This document shows positions 8,202-15,549 of a DNA stretch of 64,000 nt, in pieces. Both the position numbers and the translations under genes were made by a program. The notes beneath the pieces are model-generated. The model searched no databases. It saw only the letters and a list, made by a program, of their open reading frames with translations, and had not been told where the DNA came from. The stretch is from Nocardia goodfellowii. GTDB lineage: Bacteria; Actinomycetota; Actinomycetes; Mycobacteriales; Mycobacteriaceae. Every line of letters starts with the position of its first letter. Position 1 is the first letter of the stretch. The stretch spans positions 5,456,001-5,520,000 of the forward strand of contig NZ_JAGGMR010000001.1 of NCBI RefSeq assembly GCF_017875645.1, in the 5' to 3' direction.

Positions 8202-8629
8202 ATGCAGAAGATCACCAGGCGCGCCATTGCTGGTTCGGGTGTCGCGATGGGTGCGTTCCTTGCCCTCCTAGGCGGCGCGGAGGCGAATGCGAAAAGGACC
8301 CAGTACTCCAGATCACCGATGTGCAATTCGTGTCCGCCGAACAAATCGATGTCGCCGTCAAGTACGTATGTGCGGGAAATGAGGCCGCCGCGGTGAACGC
8401 CAGGGTGGCGGAGAATCCGGAAGACCTTGCGAAGTCTCAAACCGTGGGGGTTGCCCACGACATCGTGATCTGCGATTCACAGGATCATGAGACGACCATC
8501 CCGGTGTCACCGGAACAGGGCGAGAAGTTTCACACCGACGGACGCTGGACCGTCGCATCCGCCCTCGTAAATGATCAGAAGAACCCGGTCGCGCTGGCCG
8601 TGGGAGAGTTTGCCGGCACCGAGGGGTAG
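8202..8629 (+). pseudogene. Secreted hypothetical protein, frameshifted after the signal peptide
   Basis: From ATG 8202 a clear signal peptide (MQKITRRAIAGSGVAMGAFL, cleavage near ANA) is encoded. At about 8291 the coding frame moves by one base and continues as EKDPVLQITDVQFVSAEQID ... FAGTEG, with the stop at 8627-8629. A single missing G in GCGAAAAGG (GCGGAAAAG) would fuse both into one exported protein of about 142 residues with two cysteines. An internal GTG at 8321 is unlikely to be a true start because it would remove the export signal. Family unknown. Confidence 0.65.
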
Positions 8630-8690
8630 CGGCGGAAGGCCGCTGCGCGAACGCGATACACGTCTACAGCGGGTGGCTACCTGCCCGATA

Positions 8691-8712
8691 ATCGGCAATA
8701 TGGTGCGTTGCC
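8691..8712. repeat. Dispersed repeat, copy f
   Basis: CCGATAATCGGCAATATGGTGCG: a diverged version of the CGATAGTG-g-CACTATCG-TGCG unit seen at 4438. Confidence 0.3.
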
Positions 8713-8837
8713 GACGGTGAAATGACTCATGACCTCTACTCGTTGATCTTCCGGACTGCGCTGGCCGCTTCGGATCGATCGATCATCCCAGGAATCTGGT
8801 AGGTGCATCAGCGGGCGGTCACTGAACCGCTGTGAAC

Positions 8838-9380
8838 CTATGCGAGAACGCGGTATCGAAGGTGTGCCTCGCTGGCGAATGCCGATGTTTCGACACGCTC
8901 CAGCTTGATGCGCTTACGCAGACCGGTGAACAGTGAAATCCCTTCTCCGAGCAGGATCGGCACGACGTGCAGCTGGATCTCGTCGACCAGCCCGAGTTCG
9001 AGGCATTGCCTCGAGATGCTGCCGCCCAACAGGCTGACCCACCTGTCCCCCGCGGCCCGTTTGGCGGATTCAACAGCCTGTGCGATGTCGTCGACGACAA
9101 ATGTATATGTGACGCCGTCCTTTTCGATCGGCTCATGAGCACTGTGGGTCATCAGGAACACTGGCACCCCGAGCATGCCCCCGTAGGGAACTTCTCCCGC
9201 GTCTATGGTCTGCGCCCTGTTCGCGCCTCCGACGATGGCGCCGAGCTCTTGGGTGACCCTGTTGACGACGTCTTCGTCGCCGGGGGCCGACGGGAATCCG
9301 TTCATCCAATCGACCCCTCCGTCCACGTCGGCCATGAATCCATCCAGGGTCACAGTCGCGTGAATGATCACTTTCGCCAT
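8838..9380 (-). CDS. Dihydrofolate-reductase-family protein (RibD C-terminal domain)
   Basis: A 180-residue NADPH-type reductase of the DHFR/RibD superfamily. It starts MAKVIIHATVTLDGFMADVD, has the GAIVGGANRAQTID cofactor-site region and ends RIKLERVETSAFASEAHLRYRV. The LLGGSISRQCLELGLVDEIQLHVVPILLGEGISLF segment is diagnostic of this family. The start at 9380 has GAGGAG about 7 bases upstream. It is transcribed divergently from a TetR regulator across two identical operator-like palindromes, so it is very probably repressed by it. The physiological substrate of this subfamily is unknown. Confidence 0.88.
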   Translation of the reverse strand: MAKVIIHATVTLDGFMADVDGGVDWMNGFPSAPGDEDVVNRVTQELGAIVGGANRAQTIDAGEVPYGGMLGVPVFLMTHSAHEPIEKDGVTYTFVVDDIAQAVESAKRAAGDRWVSLLGGSISRQCLELGLVDEIQLHVVPILLGEGISLFTGLRKRIKLERVETSAFASEAHLRYRVLA

Positions 9381-9402
9381 TGCTACTCCTCGGGCACGTG
9401 AG

Positions 9403-9424
9403 AGGTGAGTCATTCGACTCACCT
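9403..9424. promoter_or_regulatory. TetR-type operator, copy 1
   Basis: AGGTGAGTC-attc-GACTCACCT: perfect 9-bp arms with a 4-base spacer, located just upstream of the reductase gene start. Confidence 0.7.
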
Positions 9425-9449
9425 CTCTGAGAGTAGCGACCAGATAGTC

Positions 9450-9467
9450 GTGAGTCAACCGACTCAC
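9450..9467. promoter_or_regulatory. TetR-type operator, copy 2
   Basis: GTGAGTC-aacc-GACTCAC, the same core as copy 1 with its centre 45 bp further right, just upstream of the TetR start. The pair covers both divergent promoters. Confidence 0.7.
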
Positions 9468-9479
9468 CTTTACGTCATA

Positions 9480-10115
9480 ATGGTTCGCATGCCACGCGAA
9501 CCCTCTGCGTACCACCGACAAATCGCCGCCGACAACCGTGCGGCGATACTCGACGCCGCCGCCGAGCTGTTCCTCGAACTCGGCTACGACCGGACGTCAT
9601 TGGCCCGGGTCGCCGAGTGCGCCGACGTCTCGAAGGCGACATTGTTCAAACAGTTTCCGACCAAGGCGGAGCTCTTCGAGGCAACGGTGCTCGCCGCGGG
9701 CGACTCGCCGGACACCGAGCCGTTGGAGCCGCCGTCCGGCGATTTCCATGCGGGCCTGGTCAGTCTCGGAACGGCGTATGCGGAGCTGTTGTCCCGGCCC
9801 CGAATAGCGGACTTGATGCGGGCTGTGATCGCCGAGTCCGCAAGGTTCCCCGAACTGCGCAATCGGACTTTCGATTTCGGCACGATGCCCGTCCTGGCGG
9901 CGCTCCGGCGCTTCTTCCAGGCGGCGAACGCAGCAGGAACCGCGAATGTGAACGACCTCGACGTAGCAGCGGCGCAGTTCCTCGGCATGATCGCCACCGT
10001 CGTGTTCTGGCCCCGCCTCGTCCACGGCAACTGGTCGCTTACCAGCGAGGAAACGCGCCACACCGTAGACGAAGCCGCTCGTACGATCGTCGCACGCTAC
10101 TCCCTATCCAGATGA
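9480..10115 (+). CDS. TetR-family transcriptional regulator
   Basis: A 211-residue regulator. The N-terminal HTH (about residues 10-65) has the typical ILDAAAELFLELGYDRTSLARVAECADVSKATLFKQFPTKAELFEA. The C-terminal helical ligand domain contains the PELRNRTFDFGTMPVLAALRRFF segment of the TetR_C_7/AefR-like group. Two ATGs (9480 and 9489) are possible. Two copies of GTGAGTC-N4-GACTCAC lie between it and the divergent reductase gene, a classic arrangement for an autoregulated repressor. The inducer is unknown. Confidence 0.88.
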   Translation: MVRMPREPSAYHRQIAADNRAAILDAAAELFLELGYDRTSLARVAECADVSKATLFKQFPTKAELFEATVLAAGDSPDTEPLEPPSGDFHAGLVSLGTAYAELLSRPRIADLMRAVIAESARFPELRNRTFDFGTMPVLAALRRFFQAANAAGTANVNDLDVAAAQFLGMIATVVFWPRLVHGNWSLTSEETRHTVDEAARTIVARYSLSR

Positions 10116-10135
10116 ACGTATGCAAACTTGACAAT

Positions 10136-10173
10136 CACCTACGGCCGCACGGAGATCCGTGCGGCCGTAGGTG
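10136..10173. terminator. Strong hairpin terminator of the TetR gene
   Basis: A perfect 18-bp inverted repeat, with arms CACCTACGGCCGCACGGA and its complement and a 2-base loop, about 20 bp after the TetR stop. A minus-strand open frame read through it (10135-10362) is therefore not a credible gene. Confidence 0.8.
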
Positions 10174-10440
10174 ACCAGTCGGGACGATGATCCAGCCGCT
10201 AACGGGATGCCGGGACCAGTTGTCGGCGTCGGGGTGCTCGGAGAAGGCGTCCGCCTCGACGCACCCGTTCTCAGTGGCCGACTCCTGCCCCTCAGCCTCG
10301 CGGTATTGCCGAGTCACCCAACACGCGCGCCCACGTTTCGTGTGATGGATATGAACCATCACAGTTGCGCGTTCGATGTGGAGGCTAGAGTCGCCGCGGG
10401 CGGTGAGCTAACCGGCCGTTGACTCTTCCTGCTCCGGAAA
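10174..10440. other. Intergenic stretch without a supported gene
   Basis: Lies between two convergent terminators. A minus-strand frame (HHTKRGRACWVTRQYREAEG) is open but lacks a ribosome-binding site and runs into the terminator hairpin. Confidence 0.3.
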
Positions 10441-10479
10441 GCGGAAGCGCTTCACGTCTCATATGCGAAGCGCTTCCGC
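10441..10479 (-). terminator. Hairpin terminator after the cold-shock-domain gene
   Basis: Perfect 13-bp arms GCGGAAGCGCTTC / GAAGCGCTTCCGC with a 13-base loop, 20 bp beyond the stop codon of the minus-strand gene. Confidence 0.7.
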
Positions 10480-10498
10480 CGGGGCCATGGCACCGTGT

Positions 10499-10807
10499 TT
10501 ACAGTTCGCGCACTGTGCCATTCGGGTCGATATCCCACGCCTTGGCGGTGGTAGGGGGCGAGGTCTTGATGTTGCTCGGCCGGACAGGTGTAGTCCCGGC
10601 CAGCCAGACGCGTTGGGCGCGGAAGTCGTAGCCGTCCTGTTCGGCTGGTTCGAAGTCGAACTCGACGTGTTCGCCTGCGATGAAGTGCCGTCGGTCCGAC
10701 ATCACCGAGGTGAACGACGCCCAACACCCGCCAGGCGTAGCCGGGGAGTCGACCACACCCCAGCCTTCCTCAACATGCCACTCCCTGATCGTTCCCGCAA
10801 CCCTCAT
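10499..10807 (-). CDS. Cold-shock-domain protein
   Basis: A 102-residue protein whose first about 65 residues form a cold-shock OB-fold: GTIREWHVEEGWGVVDS (RNP1-like, with W in place of F in the usual KGFGFI) and CWASFTSV (RNP2-like). HFIAGEHVEFDFEPAEQDGYDFRAQRVW follows, then a tail of about 30 residues. It is expected to bind single-stranded nucleic acid. GGGAGGA precedes the two possible ATGs (10810 and 10807). The start overlaps the stop of a truncated membrane-protein gene upstream, so it was once the second gene of an operon. Confidence 0.8.
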   Translation of the reverse strand: MRVAGTIREWHVEEGWGVVDSPATPGGCWASFTSVMSDRRHFIAGEHVEFDFEPAEQDGYDFRAQRVWLAGTTPVRPSNIKTSPPTTAKAWDIDPNGTVREL

Positions 10808-11040
10808 CATTCCTCCCGTTGTGGCACTGGAATTTTGCTTGCATTCGTATTGGCAGGTTCTCGTATCAGGCGCCAGCCGCGCCTTGTGATTGCCACGGCA
10901 ACGGCAGCTGCGATTGCCGCACCCGCGAAAATGGCGGCGACACCCAGAATCCACGGGCTAGGTGTCCCGTTCAGCTCAGCTAACGGGGTTCCGGTAGTAA
11001 CCGCCGAAAAACCAACGGATATGGCGTAGCCGCAGCGCGA
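10807..11040 (-). pseudogene. C-terminal remnant of a membrane protein
   Basis: On the minus strand an open frame without any start codon encodes about 70 residues: a polar stretch (SAVTTGTPLAELNGTPSPW), one transmembrane helix (ILGVAAIFAGAAIAAAVAVA), a basic tail (ITRRGWRLIREPANTNAS) and a TGA overlapping the start of the cold-shock gene. Its 5' part is missing and the DNA immediately upstream belongs to a Tn3-type transposase fragment, so the gene was probably cut by a transposon insertion or deletion. Confidence 0.55.
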
Positions 11041-11132
11041 CTGCCGGTGAGGTCCGGTTCGGCCTCCGGTGGAGGCGGACTACTGGTTTGCTTGTCTCCC
11101 AGCGCTATTGGTTGGTGTGGGAGGTCGGTTTC

Positions 11133-11400
11133 GTGGCGACGCGGGTGTTCGCGGATGAGGAGTTGGCGCGTCTGCGGGAGTTCCCGGAGATCGGCCGTGA
11201 GGAGCTGTTCCGGTTCTTCACGCTCTCGCCGGCGGATCTGGCGTTCGTCGATCCGGGGCGCGGGCGTGGTCCGGCTGATCGGCTCGGTATCGCGATCGCG
11301 TTGTGCACGTTGCCGTGGCCGGGGTTCGTGCCCGATCGCGTGGTGAGCGCCCCGCCGGTCGCGGTGGCCAGGTTGGCCGATCCGCAGCTTGTCGGCGGGT
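11133..11400 (+). pseudogene. Tn3-family transposase, N-terminal stump
   Basis: GTG 11133, preceded by GGGAGG, begins VATRVFADEELARLREFPEI followed by GREELFRFFTLSPADLAFVDPGRGRGPADRLGIAIALCTLPWPGFVPD. This is the DUF4158 N-terminal domain of Tn3-family TnpA. The match ends near ARLADPQL at about 11390, where roughly 880 residues are missing, including the DDE catalytic core. It is an immobile relic. Confidence 0.75.
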
Positions 11401-11479
11401 GCTGCCCGCCCACTGGCGTCCGGAGTGCCAGCTGATCACCCGCCACACCCGGCCAGTGGGAGCCCGATATATGCAGAAG

Positions 11480-12124
11480 TCAGGACTTACTGCGTGCGAA
11501 AAGAATCGCTTGCTGAGCTTTCGCATCCGGGTCGAGCAGCATCTGGGCCTCGACCACGAATCCGGCATCGTGCAGCCAGGATGCCACCTGGTCCGGCTGG
11601 CGGCGGTGGACATGGACCTTCATCGGGTGACCGCCGTAGCCCTCCGTCTTCAACAGCGACTCGTCGCCGACGTGAAACAGGAGTTGCAACGGTCCGCCGG
11701 GACGCAATGCTCGGTGGAAGCGCTCGAATACAGTCGGCACCTCGTCGTCTGGGATGTGGATCAACGACTGCCAGGCGAGCAGGCCGGCCACCGAAGCGAC
11801 GGGCAGGTCCAGTTCCGTCATCGAGCCCACCTCGAACCGCAGGCCGGGGTGGTCGCGCCGGGCCACGTCGATCATCGCCGGGGAGAGGTCGATACCGAAG
11901 GCGTCGACACCGAGCTTATGCAGGTGGGCGGTGACTTCACCGGGGCCGCAGCCGACGTCCGCGACCGGTCCGCCGCCAGCGGCCCGCACGCTGTCGGCGA
12001 ACAACGCCAGAGCCGCGCGAAGGTACTGGTGTCCGGCGAGGGCGCCGCGCACTTGGTCGGCATAGCTGACCGCGACCGTGTCATAAGAGGTTCGGGTGTC
12101 GGCCAACCAGTCATCCGTGATCAT
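11480..12124 (-). CDS. Class I SAM-dependent methyltransferase
   Basis: A 214-residue protein with motif I VADVGCGPGEVTAHL (about residues 55-69), the motif II acid in AFGIDLSPAMIDVAR, and post-motif HIPDDEVPTVFERFHRALRPGGPLQLLFHVG. The N-terminal TRTSYDTVAVSYAD is typical of the Methyltransf_11/25 group of small-molecule methylases. The ATG at 12124 matches the start of the conserved domain. Its substrate cannot be inferred; it stands alone beside transposon debris. Confidence 0.85.
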   Translation of the reverse strand: MITDDWLADTRTSYDTVAVSYADQVRGALAGHQYLRAALALFADSVRAAGGGPVADVGCGPGEVTAHLHKLGVDAFGIDLSPAMIDVARRDHPGLRFEVGSMTELDLPVASVAGLLAWQSLIHIPDDEVPTVFERFHRALRPGGPLQLLFHVGDESLLKTEGYGGHPMKVHVHRRQPDQVASWLHDAGFVVEAQMLLDPDAKAQQAILFARSKS

Positions 12125-12469
12125 GACCCGCACGATATTCCATGATCGCGGCGGACTCTGCGCTACCCGGGAACGACGAAGGTGCCTCCACCCGGCCGCG
12201 TGGAGGCACCGGTAGGCAGGACGGCATTGCTCATTGCGCGGGCCCCGAGAGACCTTGGCCGACTCTGTCATCCGGTGGCGTGGGCATCGGTGACTGCGGC
12301 GACCCTAACGTGCCGGGGGCGTTGATTTCGATGCGTAGGTGGGCGTGATACACCCACCCAAGCCCTGGCAGCGGCACCGCCGCACCTGGTTTCGCGCCTT
12401 GCCAGGGTGTGCGGCACCCAGGCGGGCCGCGACCTGTTCGCGCTGTCAGGACCTGGACAGAATCGAGTC
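12125..12469. other. Intergenic stretch with two hairpins, no gene
   Basis: Contains an 11-bp hairpin GGTGCCTCCAC / GTGGAGGCACC (12181-12210) and a GGTGGG / CCCACC hairpin (12338-12358). Two terminator-like structures between divergently transcribed genes are unexpected; they may be relics of a deleted gene. Confidence 0.45.
12181..12210. terminator. Orphan hairpin, terminator-like
   Basis: Perfect 11-bp arms GGTGCCTCCAC / GTGGAGGCACC with an 8-base loop. It sits in a divergent intergenic region, so it serves no present gene in an obvious way. Confidence 0.45.
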
Positions 12470-12736
12470 ATGCATTCGAAGAACACCATCGACAGAGCAG
12501 ACGTAGTCGGCATGTGGGTGACCGGCGACGGGCACATCCGGCAGGAATTGCGCGCCGACGGTCGCTACGACGAAGCCCGGGGCTCGCGCCGCAGCGCCTA
12601 CACCGGCCGTTACACGGTGACCGGAAATCATCTGGACTACATCGACGACCTCGGTTTCACCGCGACCGGGGAGATCCGCGACGGCGTGCTGTACCACGAG
12701 CACCTCGTCCTGTACCGCCAGGACCGAGCGTCATGA
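12470..12736 (+). CDS. Atu4866-family protein
   Basis: An 88-residue protein matching the Atu4866 family: MHSKNTIDRADVVGMWVTGD, GHIRQELRADGRYDEARGSRR, AYTGRYTVTGNHLDYIDDLGFTATGEIRDGVLYHEHLVLYR. The family is a small lipocalin-like beta barrel of unknown function, often found next to oxidoreductases and their regulators. Here it is convergent with an aldo-keto reductase. The start at 12470 was chosen because homologues begin with the same MxSKN motif. Confidence 0.85.
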   Translation: MHSKNTIDRADVVGMWVTGDGHIRQELRADGRYDEARGSRRSAYTGRYTVTGNHLDYIDDLGFTATGEIRDGVLYHEHLVLYRQDRAS

Positions 12737-12780
12737 CCTAGACCGAGACGGTGCTGATCACCGGAGCCAGGGTCGAGTGG

Positions 12781-13653
12781 TCAGTGACCGATGGTGTCCA
12801 GTTCGGCCACATCCTCATCGGAGAGGAGGAGCCCGGCTCCGGCGATGTTCTCGCGCAGGTGAGCGATGGACGACGTGCCGGGGATGAGCAGGATGTTCGG
12901 CGAGCGCTGCATCAGCCAAGCCAACGCGATCGACATGGGCGTCGCCGCCAGTCGGTTCGCGACCCGTGAGAGAGCCTCGGACTGCAGCGGCGTGAAGCCT
13001 CCCAGTGGGAAGAACGGCACGTAGGCGATGCCATCGGCGGCGAGGTGGTCGACCAGGTCGTCGTCGTGGCGATGGGCGAGGTTGTACATGTTCTGTACAC
13101 ACACGATCGGGGCGATGCTGCGCGCTTGGGCGACCTGCGTGCCGGTGACGTTGCTGACGCCGAGGTGGCGGATGAGTCCCTCTTGCTGAAGGCCGGCAAG
13201 CGTCTCGAATGCTTCGGTGATCGAGCCGGGCTGGGGGCCCTGCGCGTCGCCCATACGCATGTTGACCAGGTCGAGGGTCTCGACTCCGAGCGATTGGAGG
13301 TTCTCATGGACCTGCTTGCGCAGCTCTTCGGGGCGCCGGGCGGTGGGCCAGCCGCCCTGGGCGTCGCGGGTGGCACCGACCTTGGTGGCGATGAACAGCG
13401 ATTCCGGGTAGGGGTGCAGCGCTTCGCGGATCAACTCGTTCGTGATGTGCGGCCCGTAGGCGTCACTGGTGTCGATGTGGGTGATCCCGAGGCTGATCGC
13501 CTCACGCAGCACGGCCAGGGCGCCGTCGTGGTCGGCGGGCGGGCCCATGACCCACGGGCCGGCGAGTTGCATTGCGCCGTAGCCGAATCGGGTGACGGGC
13601 GAGTCACCCAGCGTCCAGGTTCCACCGGGAAGAGGTGTGCGGGGCGTGTTCAT
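12781..13653 (-). CDS. Aldo/keto reductase
   Basis: A 290-residue NADPH-dependent (beta/alpha)8 oxidoreductase. The catalytic Asp and Tyr lie in HIDTSDAYGPH, the Lys in LFIATKVG and the His region in VDLVNMRMG. The NADP-binding end is LIPGTSSIAHLRENI. It resembles actinomycete members annotated as oxidoreductases acting on small aldehydes (YdhF/Tas-like group). The start at 13653 fits the family N-terminus and has AAAGG upstream. It is divergent from an HxlR regulator with two palindromes between them, implying redox or aldehyde-responsive control. Confidence 0.9.
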   Translation of the reverse strand: MNTPRTPLPGGTWTLGDSPVTRFGYGAMQLAGPWVMGPPADHDGALAVLREAISLGITHIDTSDAYGPHITNELIREALHPYPESLFIATKVGATRDAQGGWPTARRPEELRKQVHENLQSLGVETLDLVNMRMGDAQGPQPGSITEAFETLAGLQQEGLIRHLGVSNVTGTQVAQARSIAPIVCVQNMYNLAHRHDDDLVDHLAADGIAYVPFFPLGGFTPLQSEALSRVANRLAATPMSIALAWLMQRSPNILLIPGTSSIAHLRENIAGAGLLLSDEDVAELDTIGH

Positions 13654-13719
13654 CGTGGTGCCTTTCACTTCATGCCAGGGGTGGTGTCTCCAGCCCCCTT
13701 GCACCAGTATTGGAGAGGA

Positions 13720-13736
13720 ACTTCCTGCCGGGAAGT
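13720..13736. promoter_or_regulatory. Palindrome, candidate HxlR operator 1
   Basis: ACTTCC-tgccg-GGAAGT in the divergent region between the aldo-keto reductase and HxlR genes. Confidence 0.4.
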
Positions 13737-13738
13737 AG

Positions 13739-13752
13739 GCACTTTGAAGTGC
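13739..13752. promoter_or_regulatory. Palindrome, candidate HxlR operator 2
   Basis: GCACTT-tg-AAGTGC, 17 bp centre to centre from the first palindrome and sharing the ACTT/AAGT edges. About 33 bp upstream of the HxlR start. Confidence 0.45.
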
Positions 13753-13784
13753 GTAACAACCCAGAAGGCGAGAGGCGAAATCAG

Positions 13785-14219
13785 GTGGCAACGACGAAGG
13801 CCGGCGAAAAAGCGCAAGCCAAGGCGGAGTACAACGCGTTTCTGGCGGTGTGCCCCAGCCGTCAGCTGCTCGACCGGATCTCAGACAAGTGGGTCGTGCT
13901 GATCCTGTGTGCATTGGGCGGTGACACATCCGCACAGTCCGGTGCATCGCCCACTCCGAAGGCGATGCGCTACTCCGAGCTGGCTCGGCTATTGGTTGGC
14001 GTCAGCCAGAAGATGCTGACCCAGACCCTGCGTGCTCTCGAACGTGACGGCTTGCTCATCCGCACCGTGACACCCACGGTCCCGGTCACCGTCACCTACG
14101 AGCTGACCGACCTCGGACTTTCACTCCACCACCTGACACGCGGGCTCAGGCAGTGGGCCCAAACCCATATGGAACAAGTCCTCGCCCATCGCGAGAGCCA
14201 CGACTCGCGAGCCTCCTAG
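13785..14219 (+). CDS. HxlR-family (DUF24) transcriptional regulator
   Basis: A 144-residue winged-helix protein with the HxlR signature: CPSRQLLDRISDKWVVLIL, MRYSELARLLVGVSQKMLTQTLRALERDGLLIRTV, VTYELTDLGLSLHHLTRGLRQWA. A cysteine precedes the first helix (AVCPSRQ), the position used for thiol-based redox sensing in HypR/YodB-type members. GTG 13785 was preferred; no ATG occurs before the domain. An insert (GGDTSAQSGASPTPK) between helix and wing is unusual for the family. It probably controls the divergent aldo-keto reductase. Confidence 0.88.
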   Translation: MATTKAGEKAQAKAEYNAFLAVCPSRQLLDRISDKWVVLILCALGGDTSAQSGASPTPKAMRYSELARLLVGVSQKMLTQTLRALERDGLLIRTVTPTVPVTVTYELTDLGLSLHHLTRGLRQWAQTHMEQVLAHRESHDSRAS

Positions 14220-14368
14220 CATCGCAGCGTTCCCCGGCTCCGCCACCGGACCGACTGCAGCGGACAAGGGCCAAGTCGAGCCCGCATTCGCCTCGATTCC
14301 GCGGGCCCGCGCGAGTCAGGGCGTCTCGATCGGATGGACTCGCCGCGGGATGGGCTGTGATCGGGTGG

Positions 14369-15259
14369 TCAGGGCACGATGCGGGCGACTGCTCCGGTTT
14401 CCAGTGCTGTCCACACCGCGCCGTCGGGTCCGACGGTGATGCCGTGTGGTTCGGATACCGTTGCGGGCAGGTCGAATTCGGTGATGGCGCCGGTGGGGTC
14501 GATTCGTCCGAGGCGGTTGGTTCCCCATTCGGTGAACCAGCAGTCACCGGAGGGCAGCGCGGTGATGGCGTGGGGTTTCGCTGTCGGGTCGGGCAATGGG
14601 AACGTGTTGATCGTGCCGTTGGGAGCGATGTTGCCGATCCGGCCGGCGGCGATATCGACGAACCATACTGCGTCCGGGCCGCTGGTGATACCTACCGGTG
14701 CGCCGGAGTCAGGTAGCGAGTACCGGGTGATGTCGCCGCCGAGGTCGATACGGCCGATGGCGCCGGCCTGGTTGAGGGTGAACCACAGTGCGCCGTCGGG
14801 TCCGCGGGTGATCATGGAGGGGAATCCGCCCGGCACCGGGAGGTCGTAGTGGGTGATCCGGCCGTCGGGGGTGCGGCGGCCGATCCGGTCGGTGTTCATT
14901 TCGGTGAACCACATGGCCTCGTCCGGACCTGGACAGATACCGAAAGGTCCACTGCCCGACGGTAATTCGAACGCCGTCACGACACCGTCAGTGGTGATAC
15001 GCCCGATGTGGTCGTCGCCGGTTCGGGTGAACCACAACGCGTCGTCCATACCCGCGATGATGATCGTCGGTCGGCATCCTCGGGGACCTGCCGAATAGCG
15101 GTCGAGCACACCGTCGACGGTGAGTCGAGCGATTTCGCCGCTGTGGACCAGGGTGATCCGGAGCGCGCCGTCGGGTCCTGCGGTGATTCCGTAGGGGCCC
15201 GCCGCGGCGTCGGCCACGGAGAACTCCTGGACGATGCGATTGTCGGCTCCGTGCGTCAT
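14369..15259 (-). CDS. vgb: Virginiamycin B lyase (streptogramin B inactivation)
   Basis: A 296-residue seven-bladed beta-propeller built from repeats of the type GPDGALWFT..x..IGRI...G. In this family the enzyme linearises type B streptogramins by a Mg-dependent elimination. The residues known to matter in the staphylococcal enzyme have clear counterparts: Tyr23 (GPYGIT), His230 (KPHAIT), Glu270 and His272 (SEPHGI) and Glu287 (ALETG). Full length and intact active site argue for a functional enzyme. AAGGGAG precedes the ATG. The remnant of an alpha/beta hydrolase ends 13 bp upstream. A non-lyase NHL/propeller role remains possible, as actinomycete genomes carry many Vgb paralogues. Confidence 0.82.
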   Translation of the reverse strand: MTHGADNRIVQEFSVADAAAGPYGITAGPDGALRITLVHSGEIARLTVDGVLDRYSAGPRGCRPTIIIAGMDDALWFTRTGDDHIGRITTDGVVTAFELPSGSGPFGICPGPDEAMWFTEMNTDRIGRRTPDGRITHYDLPVPGGFPSMITRGPDGALWFTLNQAGAIGRIDLGGDITRYSLPDSGAPVGITSGPDAVWFVDIAAGRIGNIAPNGTINTFPLPDPTAKPHAITALPSGDCWFTEWGTNRLGRIDPTGAITEFDLPATVSEPHGITVGPDGAVWTALETGAVARIVP

Positions 15260-15271
15260 AGGCGCTCCCTT

Positions 15272-15420
15272 TCACTCGGCAGCAGCGCCGACCTGGCGTA
15301 TCAGGTCGGCGATGATCACGGCGAGTCCGGCAGGCCGGGTCATCGGCAGGATGTGCCCGGCGTCTCGATCATCTGCGCTGCGGCGCAGTCGATTCGGTAT
15401 GTCGGTAGATCTGTCGTGTG
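15272..15420 (-). pseudogene. C-terminal remnant of an alpha/beta hydrolase
   Basis: About 48 codons without a start encode RSTDIPNRLRRSADDRD-AGHILPMTRPAGLAVIIADLIRQ...AAAE, with a TGA at 15272-15274. The GH-x-LP-x-TRP pattern is the catalytic-His end of alpha/beta hydrolases. The stop lies 13 bp upstream of the vgb-like gene, so the two were once in one operon and the hydrolase lost its 5' part. Confidence 0.55.
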
Positions 15421-15470
15421 CGCTCGGCTCAGCGTAGATCGCTCTGCACGACCATGTTCCAAGCTGGCCA

Positions 15471-15500
15471 ATTCAAATACACCATGACGCGTTTTTGAAT
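15471..15500. promoter_or_regulatory. Candidate operator of the TetR-LVIVD-DUF305 operon
   Basis: ATTCAAA / TTTGAAT arms 16 bases apart in an AT-rich patch about 50 bp upstream of the TetR start. The flanking sequence contains the element AATACAC twice. Plausible autoregulatory site. Confidence 0.4.
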
Positions 15501-15549
15501 ACACGCCTGGCTTAGATACGCTCGGCCCACATCGAAGGAGGAGTAACCG

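Noticed and set aside
10135..10362. Minus-strand 75-codon ORF
   Set aside because: It runs through the perfect 18-bp terminator hairpin and lacks a ribosome-binding site.
10441..10479. Riboswitch-like structure
   Set aside because: The perfect stem after a stop codon is better explained as a terminator of the cold-shock-domain gene.
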